Source: Typha latifolia (lineage: Eukaryota; Streptophyta; Magnoliopsida; Poales; Typhaceae). From it: DNA of 64,000 nucleotides. Location of the stretch: NCBI GenBank assembly GCA_019914945.1, contig CM034110.1, positions 2,237,001 to 2,301,000 of the forward strand, given 5' to 3'. A program made the translations under genes and the position numbers. This document shows positions 10,845 to 22,408 of this stretch, piece by piece (position 1 is the first letter of the stretch; each line of letters starts with the position of its first letter). The notes under the pieces are model-generated. The model ran no database searches. It was not told the DNA's origin and saw nothing but the letters and a program-made list of their open reading frames with translations.

Positions 10845-13800
10845 TCAAGGTTTGAAGTTCGGAAAGCGATCCATGATATCTGACTCTAGCTCCTAGGTAG
10901 ACTCGTCAGTAGGTTTGCCCAGCCACTCAATTAGCACTTCAGTCTCTAATCTGGTCCCATGGCGTCTTCTCCTGCGGCCTAATACTCGGACCGGATCAGT
11001 GGGGCCATCCTCCTCCATTAGTTCGGGTAAGGCCGAACCCACCACATGGTTAGGCCTGATCTGGGCCTTCAATGCTGATACATAGAAGACCGGATGTATC
11101 CTGGTTCCGTCAGGTAGGTCCAACCGGTAAGCTACTGGACCGATTCATTGTAGCACTCGGTACGGACCGTAGTACTTGTAACCCAACTTTTGGTTCAAAA
11201 TTGGTCTCAATGTGGATTGCCGATACGATTGAGCTCGAACGAACACCAATTGATCCACCTCAAATTCTCGCTCACGTCGGCCTTTGTCATGAGTTTGCTT
11301 CATGCGGTTTTGGGCTGTGGCTAGGTGAGTCTTGAGCAGTCTCAATGTTTCATCTCGATCAGCAAGCTCCAAGTCAAGCTCGGTCCTATCCGCCGCCGCG
11401 AGTCTATCATAGGCACGCACGACAGGGGGAGTGCGCCCATAAACCGCCTCAAAGGGGGTCATGCCGATGCTAGAGTGATGAGCAGTATTGTATGACCACT
11501 CAGCCCATGGAAGGAATTTGACCCAATCCTTTGGTCGTTCCGCCACAAAGCATCGCAAGTATTGCTCCAGTCCGCGATTCACCACCTCGGTTTGGCCATC
11601 CGTCTCGGGGTGATAAGCTAAACTTAGGTTGATTTGAGTTCCTTGCAATCTGAAGAACTCGGACCAAAACTCACTGATGAAGATGCGATCCCGGTCTGAC
11701 ACGATCGTCCTAGGCATCCCATGCAAGCGTGTCACTTCCTGAACAAACATTTCAGCAACCCTTTTTGCTGAAAACGGGTGAGACAATGTTATGAAATGAG
11801 CATATTTGCTCAGTCTATCCACCACAACCAACACCACCGATTGTCCCCGAACCTCCAGCAGCCCCTCGATGAAGTCCATGGAGATATCCTCCCAAATACG
11901 CTCTGGTATAGGTAGTGGTTGTAGCAGCCCGCTAGGCTTGAGTGCCTCCGATTTGACTCGCTGGCAGATTTGACACTCACGCACATACTTCTTCACGTCC
12001 GTCTTCATCGCTGTCCATGTATAGTTTTGGGCCAGCCGCTTGTAGGTACGTAATACCCCTTCATGCCCTGCTATAGGAGTATCATGGAAGTGTGCCATCA
12101 ATAGTCTCTGTAGCTCTTCGTTCCGGGGTACCTTGATTCGCCCGCACTCTAGTACTAACCCATCGCGCTCCTCGTGCTCGGGGTGGCTTGAGGGGTTCTC
12201 TCTTAACTCCTCCATGAGTTGGACCAGCTCACTATCCTCTGCACTAGCTCTCCGCAGATCTGAGAAGAAAGGAAAGGTGGGCGCCGAGAAAGAAGCGAGC
12301 TCCCTTGCGACCCCTTCATTTGGAAGTTCAAGTAGCGGTTGGCTTCCATCTAGCAGCACTCTCTTGTCATTTCTCCAAAACGTCAATGTGAGACTTGTAA
12401 AATCAAATGTCACGGGCCCCAAGCTTCGAAGCCATTGGGTCCCCAAAATAATATCGGCACCTTGCAAGGCCAACAGATAAAGATCCAATGTGAAAGTTTG
12501 GCCTTGCACCTTCAATTCCGCACCTCCACAAATAGAATTTGCTCGCAATGTGGTGCCATCTCCGATCGTCACATCGAACCCTTCCGTGGGTTCCGACTCG
12601 AGCCCAATCTTCCTAAGGAGCCTCTTGTCAATGAAGTTATGGGTGGACCCGGTGCCAATCAAGATTCTCACTGTGGTTTTCTTGACTACCCCGTTTACCC
12701 GTAAGGTTTTTGGCGCAGCTGTCCCCGAATAGGCGTGGAGGGAGATTTCAGCTATCATGTCCTCCAGGATTTGCTCCTCAGTTTCTTCTCCTTGATGTCC
12801 AGCCACATCTGCACCTTCAGCTGCAAACTCGTCCTCCGCTTCCTCCAATCCATCGATTAGCATCACCGATCCCATCGGTTTAGCGCAGCGATGCCCGGGT
12901 ACAAACTTCTCATCACAACGGAAGCATAGGCCCTTGGCTCTTCTTTCTTCTACTTGGGCTGGTGTGAGTGCTCGTCCCGGACCTCTAGGTGCATACTTCA
13001 CATCTTGGGATGGCTTCAATGGTGCTCGAGGAGGTACCACTGTAGCAGCAACCCTTGGTACTCTGATAGTATTTCCCGCCGCTATGTTTGGTTGAGCTTG
13101 ATTGCGGCTTCCTTGGCTCATCCAACTCTGTTTCAAGTGTATCTTCATGGCCCTATGTTTGTCTTCCATAAGCACCGCATCTTCGAAGGCCTCCTTTAAG
13201 GTTCTAGGCCTTAAAGCCCTCACATCGGCTTGTATGTCACCCCTCAGCCCGGAGATGAAGGTGCTGCGAAGTTGCTGATCCGTCCATGGTGGATGACATC
13301 GGCTACTAATTTTCTCAAATTCTTCTTCGTATGACCCAACCGTGGTCTTTTGCACCGTCTTTGAGAGGAGAGCATCAAAGTCTTCATATCCCGATGCTCC
13401 AAATCGCCGTGTGATATCGGTGCAAAATTCAGCCCAAGTTTCGATAGCCTCAGTGGCATTGGCTGCTCGAAACCAATGAAGCGCCGCATCCTCAAGGTGG
13501 AAGCTCGCAAGCGTCACCTTGTACTCTTCCGCCGTTCCTTGGTATGCAAAGAATTGCTCCGCCCTATACAACCAATCGATCGGGTCGCCACCTTTGAACT
13601 TGGGGAATTCGAGACGCACGACTTGTCCACGGATGCCATTGTCTCGTTCCGGATCATGTCCTTGTCTAACCGGGGGAGGATGCACCATGAAGGGTTGATG
13701 ATCCCTCCTTCGGTTTTGATTAACTAGTTGTGGTTCCGGATCGTATTGACCCGCCCACGGATCTTGATCTCCAAGGCGGTCTCCATAGTGGTTCACCCGT

Positions 13801-14180
13801 CGGCTGGGTTCACCCGCAACCGGACCTGGTGTAACCATCCTTGCTGCCTCTCGCCCATAGGGTGGTGGTAGTAGCGGCTCTTGTGGTTGCAAAGGCTGAA
13901 CCGGTGGCGGTGGGTTCAAGGGGGTGGACTCGCGTCATGGGGTCGATGGTGCTTTCCCGTTCGCCCGTAGTTCCCGCATCATCTCCATCATCATCTGGTT
14001 GTTGATGGCCAATTGCTCTGAAATAGACCCCAACATGGCTTGAATGCTAGGTTCTTCCGTATTCTGATTAGATCGGGCGGTTCCACGGGTGGAAGTCCTT
14101 GCAATCGTTTCTCCCTCCTCTATTGGGAGAATCTCTTCTTCATCATCTCGCCGTGCAGCCATGGATCTGGTTGTCGTCAT
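10845..14180 (-). pseudogene. gag-protease-integrase-chromodomain polyprotein of element 1
   Basis: A single frame of 1,112 codons begins at ATG 14180 (MTTTRSMAARR). In order it holds a Ty3/gypsy gag domain (EFPKFKGGDPIDW), a zinc knuckle (CFRCDEKFVPGHRC), an aspartic protease, then directly an integrase and a C-terminal chromodomain. The integrase has an HHCC finger, DFIEGL, VSDRDR, QTEVVN and a GPY module. RT and RNase H are absent at the junction near 12290-12320. Three in-frame stops interrupt it: 13935-13937 (CGA to TGA), 11145-11147 (CGA to TGA) and 10893-10895 (TGG to TAG). The protease reads GTG instead of DTG (codon at 12654-12656), which removes the catalytic Asp. The longest open part is 11145-13919. 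Confidence 0.93.
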
Positions 14181-14204
14181 TGGAAGCGCTTGTCCGAGGA
14201 AAGG

Positions 14205-14219
14205 TGGCTCTGATAGCAG
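14205..14219 (-). other. Primer-binding site of element 1
   Basis: On the minus strand this reads as the initiator-tRNA-Met site with one mismatch (TGCTATCAGAGCC where TGGTATCAGAGCC is usual), next to the LTR end. It is the third, outermost member of a 42-bp periodic series that continues into the LTR. Confidence 0.75.
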
Positions 14220-14221
14220 CT

Positions 14222-14314
14222 TGATACGATCACGCCTCTGGCTATGGAGCTCTGATACCAGATTGATACGATCTTCTCTTTGGGGCTAAGGCTCTGATAC
14301 CAGCTTGATACGAT
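14222..14314 (-). repeat. 42-bp U5 repeat with fossil primer sites (element 1)
   Basis: The LTR-end motif (TGATACGAT in plus orientation) recurs at 14222, 14264 and 14306, exactly 42 bp apart. Each of the first two is followed inward by a copy of GAGCTCTGATACCAG or GGCTCTGATACCAG, which is the primer-site complement. Two primer-site copies therefore lie inside the LTR. Confidence 0.9.
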
Positions 14315-14799
14315 CTGGCACGGAACTTTCAAATTAGATCCCAAAATATGCTGTCGTCGGATCGACGTGAGATTTTGATATGTTGTAGCCTCGTAAAAGA
14401 GCTTTCCAACAAATCAAGTTTCAGGCAAATCGGAGTTGGGGATCTCGAGATATCGTCCGTTTAGTGGACAAAGGTCAGGTAATCTGTTTTGGATTCGTGG
14501 ATGGAGGCACGTGATCCTAGGTAATGGTGGATGGTGGTGGACCGGCGTTAATGTGGTGGCACCGGTGAAAAGTGATGGTGGAACGGTTGTGGTTGATGGA
14601 AGGATTAGGGCATGTGTTGGATAGATTGGACGAAGGGGGAGAAGAGGGCCACCCCTAAGGGACTAGGGTGATTAGCCGGACGAGGGAGGTTAGAAGCGGC
14701 GTCGCCGGGGATTGAGAGAACGGGAGCGAAGAAGACGAAAGAGGCAAGGAAAAACTCAATCTCAATAATCAATAATAATTTTGGTTGCCCTACACATCT

Positions 14800-14806
14800 T
14801 TTTATA
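14800..14806 (-). promoter_or_regulatory. TATA box of element 1 5' LTR
   Basis: TATAAAA on the minus strand, directly downstream of the palindrome array. The same arrangement is seen in both LTRs of element 2. Confidence 0.7.
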
Positions 14807-14850
14807 GGCTAACCAGCAACTCACATTAACCCTAAAACACAATTTTCGCC

Positions 14851-15092
14851 GACCACGTTCGAACTCGCTCGACCGCGTTCGAACGCACCGAATTAGCTCT
14901 TCTGGATTTGCGAACGCGATGCAGGCGTTCGAACGCGTGATCGAACGCGCCTGTCGGTATTTGCGAACGCGATGCAGGCGTTCACAATGCGTTCGAACGC
15001 ACCGCGTTCGAACGCACAGTACATTCTCTTCTCCACGTTCACAACCCCGTTCACAAACCGCGTTCGAACTCACTCCACCCGCGTTCGAACGC
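14851..15092. repeat. GCGTTCGAACGC palindrome array (U3, element 1)
   Basis: There are several exact or near-exact copies of the palindrome, with half-site variants (GCGAACGCG, GTTCACA) between them. The array sits immediately upstream of the TATA box in element orientation, so enhancer or protein-binding DNA is the natural reading. Confidence 0.85.
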
Positions 15093-15208
15093 GACTTACA
15101 AAAAACTTATTTTAATGGAAATTAAACACTAAAATATGAAATAAAAACACTCCTAAAGTGAATCCATGCTCGAGACGACGTCGGTGAAGTCTGAATCGTA
15201 TCATCAAT

Positions 15209-16885
15209 GACTTAACATTCTCATTAAGTTAAAGAAACCTATTGCAATAGGAAGTTCTCATGACTCTCACATATGCTCAAGAATGAAATTAGTCCAACCT
15301 CCACCTAAGCTGCGAAGATATTTTTTGGAGCAAGTGTACCTGTTATCTTGTCAAAGATAAGGAAGAAATTAAAATGCAAGATAAAAGGAAGTAAACTGGC
15401 AGCAAACTAATGTGTGCTCCTTGCAAATGTATGAATTGCCCTCCATATTGGCTTTGACTAATATATAGTGCCAAAGTTCAAAAAAATTTGCATAATCTCA
15501 ATTTATCATAAATGTATGTTGACTTCCTTCACTATATTATCTAAATAGAGTTCTTTCGTTTACTTACTATATGCCCACATAATGCAATTTAATCTTTACT
15601 AGAATTTTCCCCATCAAAATATATCTGCGATAAAATTATACATATCATGCTAAACAATAATAGGGCTAATAAATATGATAGCAAGAATTTAATGAAATAT
15701 AGTAAATAACATGCTCAATAACTTATAAATAGGTAAGCAATTTGAGTGAAATTCTTAATTTTGTTTGTGATATTCTACAAACATATGCCATGCGCATAAC
15801 AAGACTAGACTACGAAGATATGACATTAACCATTCAAGTCTACACGGTGGTCCTTTTTCAGAATCGGAATACACACATTTAAGAAAAGTTTGTCACATCT
15901 TTTCTTGCAGTAATCTAACTATGAGAGCATTGGTCACTTGATAAAATATAAATCAATCTCCAAATGGGCAGATCGATGCAATACATTTCTCTTCTCACTT
16001 GATTAATACAATAAAACTATAAAACAGAAACATATTTGTTGTGATGTAGTGGTGCATTGCTGCTCCAAATCCTATGCCTTCACCTTTCTCTTCAAGAACT
16101 CCTTGGTAAATTTTGAGATTAGAAGAGAGATTGCTGCTTCTATTGAGTTTAAGAGGAGCATGGTGCTGGATTAGGGAAGAAAAATTTGATAGATTCTTTT
16201 TTTTTCCCTTCAATAAATGGGTCAGATTTAGTAACGGTATGGATATGAATATCTAAGAGTATATTATTAATTTGAGCACCATGGGTTAGTTTATCTTGAA
16301 GTCTAATTAGTCTATGTGACAAAAACTAACTGCATATGGTTTATTAGAAAATGTAAAAAGCTAGGATTGATTTAGATAGGCAAAAAAAGAAGGGGTCAAA
16401 ATAAACTTTTTCTTTGAAGTTATTAGAGATGAAAATATCTTGTTAATGTTTGAAATCCATCTATTATATTAAAAAGTTATTTATTTATTTAGCATTAAAA
16501 TATACAAGCATGAAAATAAACAAAGATATACTTTGGGATTTTATTGATATATTTTTTCTTAAATATTAAATTGTTACCTACACTAGTAGGTTTCAGATCA
16601 GGGTAAAAATGGGAAAAAACATACAAAGATGAGATACTAAAAGAACAAAAACTTAATACTCATATTTTTTTATTGTAAATACATATAAAATTTTAATAAT
16701 TGTCTTGAATAAGTTTATGTAAAAATTTATATGTGGATATTAAACTGTAAATAAGTATAAGTCAATAAGATTATTTTAAGATGAAAATACTAAAATGCTC
16801 TCATAATAAATAATATAAAGCTGAATGAGAGAAGATAAAGAGTTACAACTTGCTATGCAAATAGGATTATTCTTGTTAGTCACCT
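15209..16885. other. Intergenic, no gene recognised
   Basis: AT-rich with no protein similarity seen. This is the former right neighbour of 9878 before element 1 inserted. Confidence 0.5.
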
Positions 16886-17289
16886 TTAATAAATCACAAC
16901 TACTTTAAAAGAAATGGAGAATATAATAACCCACCAAGTTTTGGTTTTGAGTGAGAGCAAATTGCTTTCTTTGTTAGAGTATACAAGGGTCATTACTAAG
17001 AGAGAAATGGTCTTTGAAATTATGTTAGCACTTAAATTCTTTTGATATGGAATTGGGAATGCAAGATATGACCATCTCGTTGCTGACACACCCATGATAC
17101 ATGAAGAGGATTAGTGGGGTTTAACTTGGGGAGAGACTCGTCAATGAAGCTGGGTTTGTGTTTGGCATTCACTGTCATGTATATTGATCTTCTCCAGGTA
17201 GAATAAGTATCACCAGCTAAGGATTGAGATACCAACATGTTGGTAAGGCTATCAGTATTGTGAAGTAACTGTATAAGAGTGTGAAACAT
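16886..17289 (-). pseudogene. Copia gag N-terminal fragment
   Basis: The open stretch at 17032-17289 (minus) contains LVSQSLAGDTYSTWRRS and then FIDESLPKLNP, typical of the N-terminal part of a plant copia gag (YxxW followed by F-I-D-G/E-S). The frame then degrades towards 16886. No LTR or pol is attached, so it is an isolated scrap. Confidence 0.7.
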
Positions 17290-17885
17290 GGAAGAAAACC
17301 GCTTGAGGGAGGAAGACGCTGGGCTAGGAATTTTAAAATTTTATTTTTGAAGTTGTGAATGCACTATCAGTTTCTCATATATCAATTATTCGTGCTATGT
17401 TCTATTCGTTTACCTGAGAATAAGTTTCAATGTGATTTCTAGCTGAAATAGTATGTTTGGTTGTTAAAAATATAAAGTAATAGAGTGATAATTTTCTAGA
17501 AGTCCATAATTTACTGTCTTTTAATAAAGAAAATTGAGTCGTGAGTGAGTTTCTTTATTTTCTTATAACAATCTAAGTTTCCTCATTTTTACTCATTTTT
17601 GTCGAACACTAATATTTTCTTTTACTAAATACTAATAAGTCAAGATTACTTACTAGTGTTTGTTTTCCTCTACCTCTTAACAACCGAAGTAAGGCTTCTC
17701 TTTATGCCTAACTATACAATTAGGAGGTAATGGCATACAGTAAACATTACTAAGAGGAGATGCATCTAGACGGTGTTTTAAATGTGGTTATAGTGAAAGT
17801 TAACTAATTTTTATTACCTTTGGAGTTTCAACTTAAGAAGGCAACGTCAGTTGGATGAACTTTGCTGCTGCTTTCTCTATCTTAG

Positions 17886-18165
17886 TCAACTCCTCATAAA
17901 TTGGCACGCAACGAACACTTCTATGAAATCTCTCGGTGCCCATCACTAGATCTTGGCAAATATAGTCATAAATACTATGATATCCCTGACATAGGTTGTG
18001 ATCTCACCTACTTTGAAAGTTGTTCGCTGAATGAGTCTATGTTAAATACACTTCGCCATGCACATGAGACCCTAATAAATGAAAGAGGCCACCAGACTGA
18101 ATTCAGCTACCAAGAAAATGGTTGGGGTTGTTCCAAATGCCCCTTAATTGATGAAGAGCAAGGAG
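17886..18165 (+). pseudogene. Orphan exon of an unrecognised host gene
   Basis: A pyrimidine-rich tract ending in TAG (17883-17885) looks like a 3' splice site. It is followed by about 90 open codons, including YDIPDIGCDLTYF, LRHAHETLINERG and NGWGCSKCP. The coding run reaches LIDEE and is then broken by the hAT-type element at 18166. Beyond that element the sequence resumes as GTAAGAGG, which fits a 5' splice site. The composition is protein-like, with a CxxC and a further Cys, but I do not recognise the family. No partner exons were found nearby, so it may be a gene relic or part of a gene with long introns. Confidence 0.4.
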
Positions 18166-19549
18166 TAGGGGTGAAAATAGATCGGATAGTAGTCAAGTCA
18201 TATTTAAATCTATATTTTTTATTCGAATATAGATATTTGATAGATAATAAAAATTAAAATTATATCTTAAGTATAAATTTTGAATACGAATCGAATAGTT
18301 TTCGAATATAGATCAAATCTTAAACGGATTGTGGCCTTCCATTTTTCAATCATCTTTGCTCTTAATACTTGCGTTTCTTCATGGCTCATTTTAGCTATCT
18401 ATTATCAAATTTAAAGGCTAATTTTGTAATCTAATTGTTAGCATATTTAGAAATTCTCCCCTACTATTATCAAAAGAATACATCATACTCTTTTGCCGTG
18501 CAAAGATTAAATTATCCACAATCAATTTTGGAATTCCAAGAACTTTGAGTCAACCAAACCATTTTAAATGGAAGTTGTGCTTGAAGACTTATATATAGGG
18601 CTGCACAACAACACTTGCATCAAAGCAAAACTTAACTCTTAGTACAAAATAAGAGGATCAAACATAGGTTCAATACATTAATTGTAATACCCAGATCGAT
18701 CACAACAAGTCCTCACTACTTAAGCTGCAAGCAAATGGGCCAGGTGCTTCTTCTTCTTCTTCTTTTTTGCCTAACTCCATTTAAAATTTTTGAACTCAAA
18801 CAAATACCTCTCAAGTTTTCAGTCCTGCAGCCAAACCTAGCAAGAGAGATTTACTGCATGAGCAAGCTTCAGATGATGAATCAGATCAACAACTACCTCA
18901 ACATTAGCGAAAGAAAAGAATAAAGAATTTAACAAGATTTTACACTTGGAAGTTCAAACCAAAACAATTATATTTTGTATTATAAATCAGATTAACAATG
19001 ACCCAAAAAAGAGATTGGCGAATAATTGCAGCATTACTGTGAATAGATGAATAATTACTTGAGAAGGGACGACCAGAGGAGGCGGAGCTTGATGAGCCCG
19101 AGCTAGACCGGAGGAGGTGAAGCTTGGTGATGTTGAGCTCAAGGAGGAAGGACCAGAGGAGGCGGAGCTTGGTGGAGGAGGTGAGGTTGGTGATGCCGCG
19201 ACTAGAGAGGTGATGGCATCCGGTGATCGGTGATGGCAAGGAGAGATTTTAGGATTGGGAATGGAGGTGGCTATGGGCTATCGATTGGGAGTTGGAGAGA
19301 TGTGACGTTAGGGTTAGGGTATTTAGAAATTTAGATGAGTTGAATTCTTATATAAGCGGATAAACGGATATTCGTTTTTTGAATTCATATCCAATAAAAT
19401 TAGCTATACCCGTATCCGAATCCCAATCTGGATATTTTACTAAATAACTATCTGTATCTGAATTGGATAGGATTTTTTATCTATAGTCCATCTGATCCAG
19501 ATTGGGTAGCGGGTCGGATCAGACTTAATCCTACCCATTTTCACCCCTA
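18166..19549. mobile_element. Non-autonomous hAT-type element
   Basis: The ends form an inverted repeat, TAGGGGTGAAAAT at 18166 and ATTTTCACCCCTA ending at 19549, typical of plant hAT elements. The flanking 8-mers GCAAGGAG (18158-18165) and GTAAGAGG (19550-19557) match at five of eight positions, consistent with an aged 8-bp duplication. The interior of about 1.4 kb shows no transposase; open stretches such as 18940-19239 (minus) are not recognisable. It sits at the edge of the orphan exon. Confidence 0.75.
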
Positions 19550-19557
19550 GTAAGAGG

Positions 19558-20356
19558 GTACTTTGAAACTTAAGATTATTAAGGTTTTATTACCATTTCC
19601 TTGCACCAATTTTTTAGGGAAAATAACTAGCATTAATTCCTAGTAAAAATATTTGAAGATCATAATTACCATTAATTTTCTCTGAAATATCATAATTGGT
19701 GCTGAGATTGTTGATCTCTTTTAAAAATGTCATTACTTCTGATGAATATGTAATCAGTAGGTTATTCCTCTTAAAAACTGATCTTATATAAAAAAGACTA
19801 ATTTACCATTGTATAAATTATTTAAAATATTTTTGAAAATTATCTAATGATAACCGATATCATCGTATAATAAAAAATCATTTTTCAATGAAATATATTT
19901 CACATACTCGAAATTTAATAAAGAAGGTTATTATATATGTTAACTCATCATCCACCCGTTAGGAATAATCTATGAATAATTTTCTAAAAACTTAATCAAA
20001 GCAACAATTCTGAAATTCTAAAAAGATTTTAGTGACAATTATGATATTTAAAAAAAAAGTTTAGTAAAATTTATGCAAAAAACTAAAAATAATTTTACTT
20101 TATTTTCCAACAAAGTTTTTCAAGTCGAGTACTTCTAAATGCAACAAATTTTGAGTACATAAACCAATGCCAACTTCAGTACGGAAAATAACAAAATGTT
20201 TTGTTGCTTATTATACTTATTCCGTTCTAACCGAGCAAAATATTAATAAGAGCAAGTTTGTTTTTTATCTCACTACTTGGCCTAGTTCTTGCCCGGGTCA
20301 ATCCTTGGCTAGGTCTTTGAATATCCATAATGGGTCTTATCATTTCTAGTAGGTAG
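19558..20356. other. Intergenic or intronic, nothing recognised
   Basis: AT-rich sequence following the putative splice donor. No element ends or coding similarity were seen. Confidence 0.4.
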
Positions 20357-21411
20357 TGTAACATCCACCATCAAATACAAGTGTCTCTCGTGTGGATTGG
20401 GACCCAAGTGATTTTCAAGTAACCTGTTAGTCAATATTTTAACACAATAAATTAGAGAAAGACTATATTTTAATAAATAATACAAATAACAAGAAGACCA
20501 TAACACCATAGGTCACAAAAAGCTTCAAAATGCATATTCATATCCCAAGAACAAAATGCCTGCGTGGGGCTACAAGCCATCAAGCTTAGTTTACAAAAAT
20601 AAATCATTAAAAGAATTATGAAATAAATCTTCGTCAACTTCTCAACAAACTCTAGCTTATCTATTAATCTAATAATATTTCTACTAAAAAATGGTGAGCA
20701 TAAAGCCTAGCAAGTGATCACTTTTATAATCTAAAAGTAGTGAAAGTAAAGATGCAATAATGGGCAAATGTGAATACACATATAATGATTCAAATTAATA
20801 CATCAGTACCACATACTTATCATATTCATCTAATGTGCACATACATTAGCAATCTACAATATGACATGCATCAATCTAGAGTATCATATCTTCAAACCTG
20901 AGCTCACACTTAGCTTCACCCATAGGCCATGTCAATACTACACATTAGGATATTTATCACTTCAGATTACCAAGTCTTTAACTCAGGCTCATATTGAGCC
21001 ATGCGTGTAAGCCACAATAACACTCAAACTTGACCACACAACAGCCACAAGATAGGGTAGATCCTAGTAGTAACTCGCTAGACCATCACTTGGTGAACAA
21101 CATGACTGATTATCCGTCATCGCAAACTAAGCTTAATTATAAGTCAATCATATAAGTTAATATCGCACATTAATACTACCATTTGAGCCCTCAGCTCCAC
21201 ATCATTACACCATCATGTGGAAAATCATAAGTCAACACTTACTAACACCCTCACCCTACGTCATTTATTATTACTAGGTCTACGTCATTCTACTTTTCAC
21301 TTTCTAACTTAAATATCATAAAAGGTTTGACTCTAGTTAATTAATAGTAAATCACCTATCATTCGGCAAAACAAATGCCTAATTATCTATGATCAACATA
21401 TTGAGACCTTA
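20357..21411 (+). repeat. Older Del/Tekay-type LTR, 5' part
   Basis: Begins TGTAACATCC at 20357, a typical start for long plant gypsy LTRs. It is interrupted by the solo LTR at 21412. A matching inverted end, GGATGTTACA, occurs at 26901-26910, so the remainder of this LTR (or of its partner) probably runs through 24612-25378 and about 26690-26910. No matching target duplication was found. Confidence 0.45.
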
Positions 21412-22408
21412 TGTAACGCCCTCTCCCGGGCACGGCATGTGCACGCCCACGCGCTTACATGGCACGCACGGTGCACGCGACAGGTCAGGCGGGGCCCGTC
21501 ACGCATAGATACTCTCCTATGCACATACAATCATGACATCATCAAATACTACCTGCTAACATATCTATGCTCACATAATCGAAAACCAAGTAAAACATAC
21601 TATCAATGAAATAAACATGTTAATATGTAAATATCTAAGTCCACAATAATATACACTAAACCACTAATTCATCTGGCAGGACCCACACAAGCCACAACAA
21701 ACCATCAAGATGCAACTAAACAACTGATACAAGAGTACACTATAGTCTGACTTGTATTATACCAATTATCGTCTATACAATGAAGTATAAATATAAAATA
21801 ATGGTACAACTCAATATCTGATTAAACTATCTTCTATATCATCTCGCGTCTATAGCTCACCTCATCTTTTTAAAATATCTCCTCGGAATATCTCGAGTCG
21901 GTATCATGTACCATATTATCTGTGGGGGTTAGAAAAGAAATAAGGAGAGTCATGAGCAAAAGGCTCAGTGAACAGACTTTACCCCGAATCAGTGATGCCA
22001 AACAGAGAATAAATCATGTACTGGATAATATGAATTAGAAAGCAGCATGATGCCATGTATGAGTATGTATATATGTATTATCAATGACATATATATGAAT
22101 GAAATCAATTCTCATGAATGAGCATATTATATCCTCAACCAAAAATATATCACATGATGAAATTACCATATAACATCACCGAATATAACAATATATCATG
22201 TATAATAATTATGATCCAATGATACTAGTCACATCAATGATGATGCATGATGCATGCCAACCACTAGATAATTGTATATGTCAGAGCTAGATATAATCCA
22301 CATATCTCTCACTACCACAATCATCTGTCTCAACTCTGAATATCATCCATCATGCTGGACTACGATATCTAGCCCCAAACTTAATACACATCATGTCACA
22401 AGCTCAAA

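Larger units (their letters stand above)
9879..15203 (-). mobile_element. Chromovirus element 1 (Ty3/gypsy, lacking RT-RNase H), complete with both LTRs
   Basis: The element runs LTR (9879-10817), polypurine tract, gag-PR-IN-chromodomain reading frame (10845-14180, minus), primer site, LTR (14222-15203). Its ends are TGATACGAT and ATCGTATCA. Exact TCAAT duplications flank it at 9874-9878 and 15204-15208. It is about 5.3 kb long because the pol region has no reverse transcriptase or RNase H. The sister copy at 29200-34538 shares this structure. The coding frame carries three nonsense codons and a damaged protease, so this copy is dead as a protein source. Confidence 0.93.
14222..15203 (-). repeat. 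Element 1 5' LTR (982 bp)
   Basis: Same ends as the 3' LTR. It contains the 42-bp U5 repeats, a reverse-strand TATA box at 14800-14806, and the palindrome array at 14851-15092. It carries an extra palindrome unit (two full copies back to back at 14989-15000 and 15004-15015) that the 3' LTR lacks. Confidence 0.92.

Noticed and set aside
12133..13727. Plus-strand open stretches inside element 1
   Set aside because: Antisense shadows of the gag-pol frame. The same shadows appear opposite element 2.
14851..15092. TTCGAA array as a heat-shock element array
   Set aside because: Heat-shock elements need GAA and TTC blocks in alternating 5-bp phase with 2-bp gaps. Here TTC and GAA are directly abutted, so the consensus is not met.
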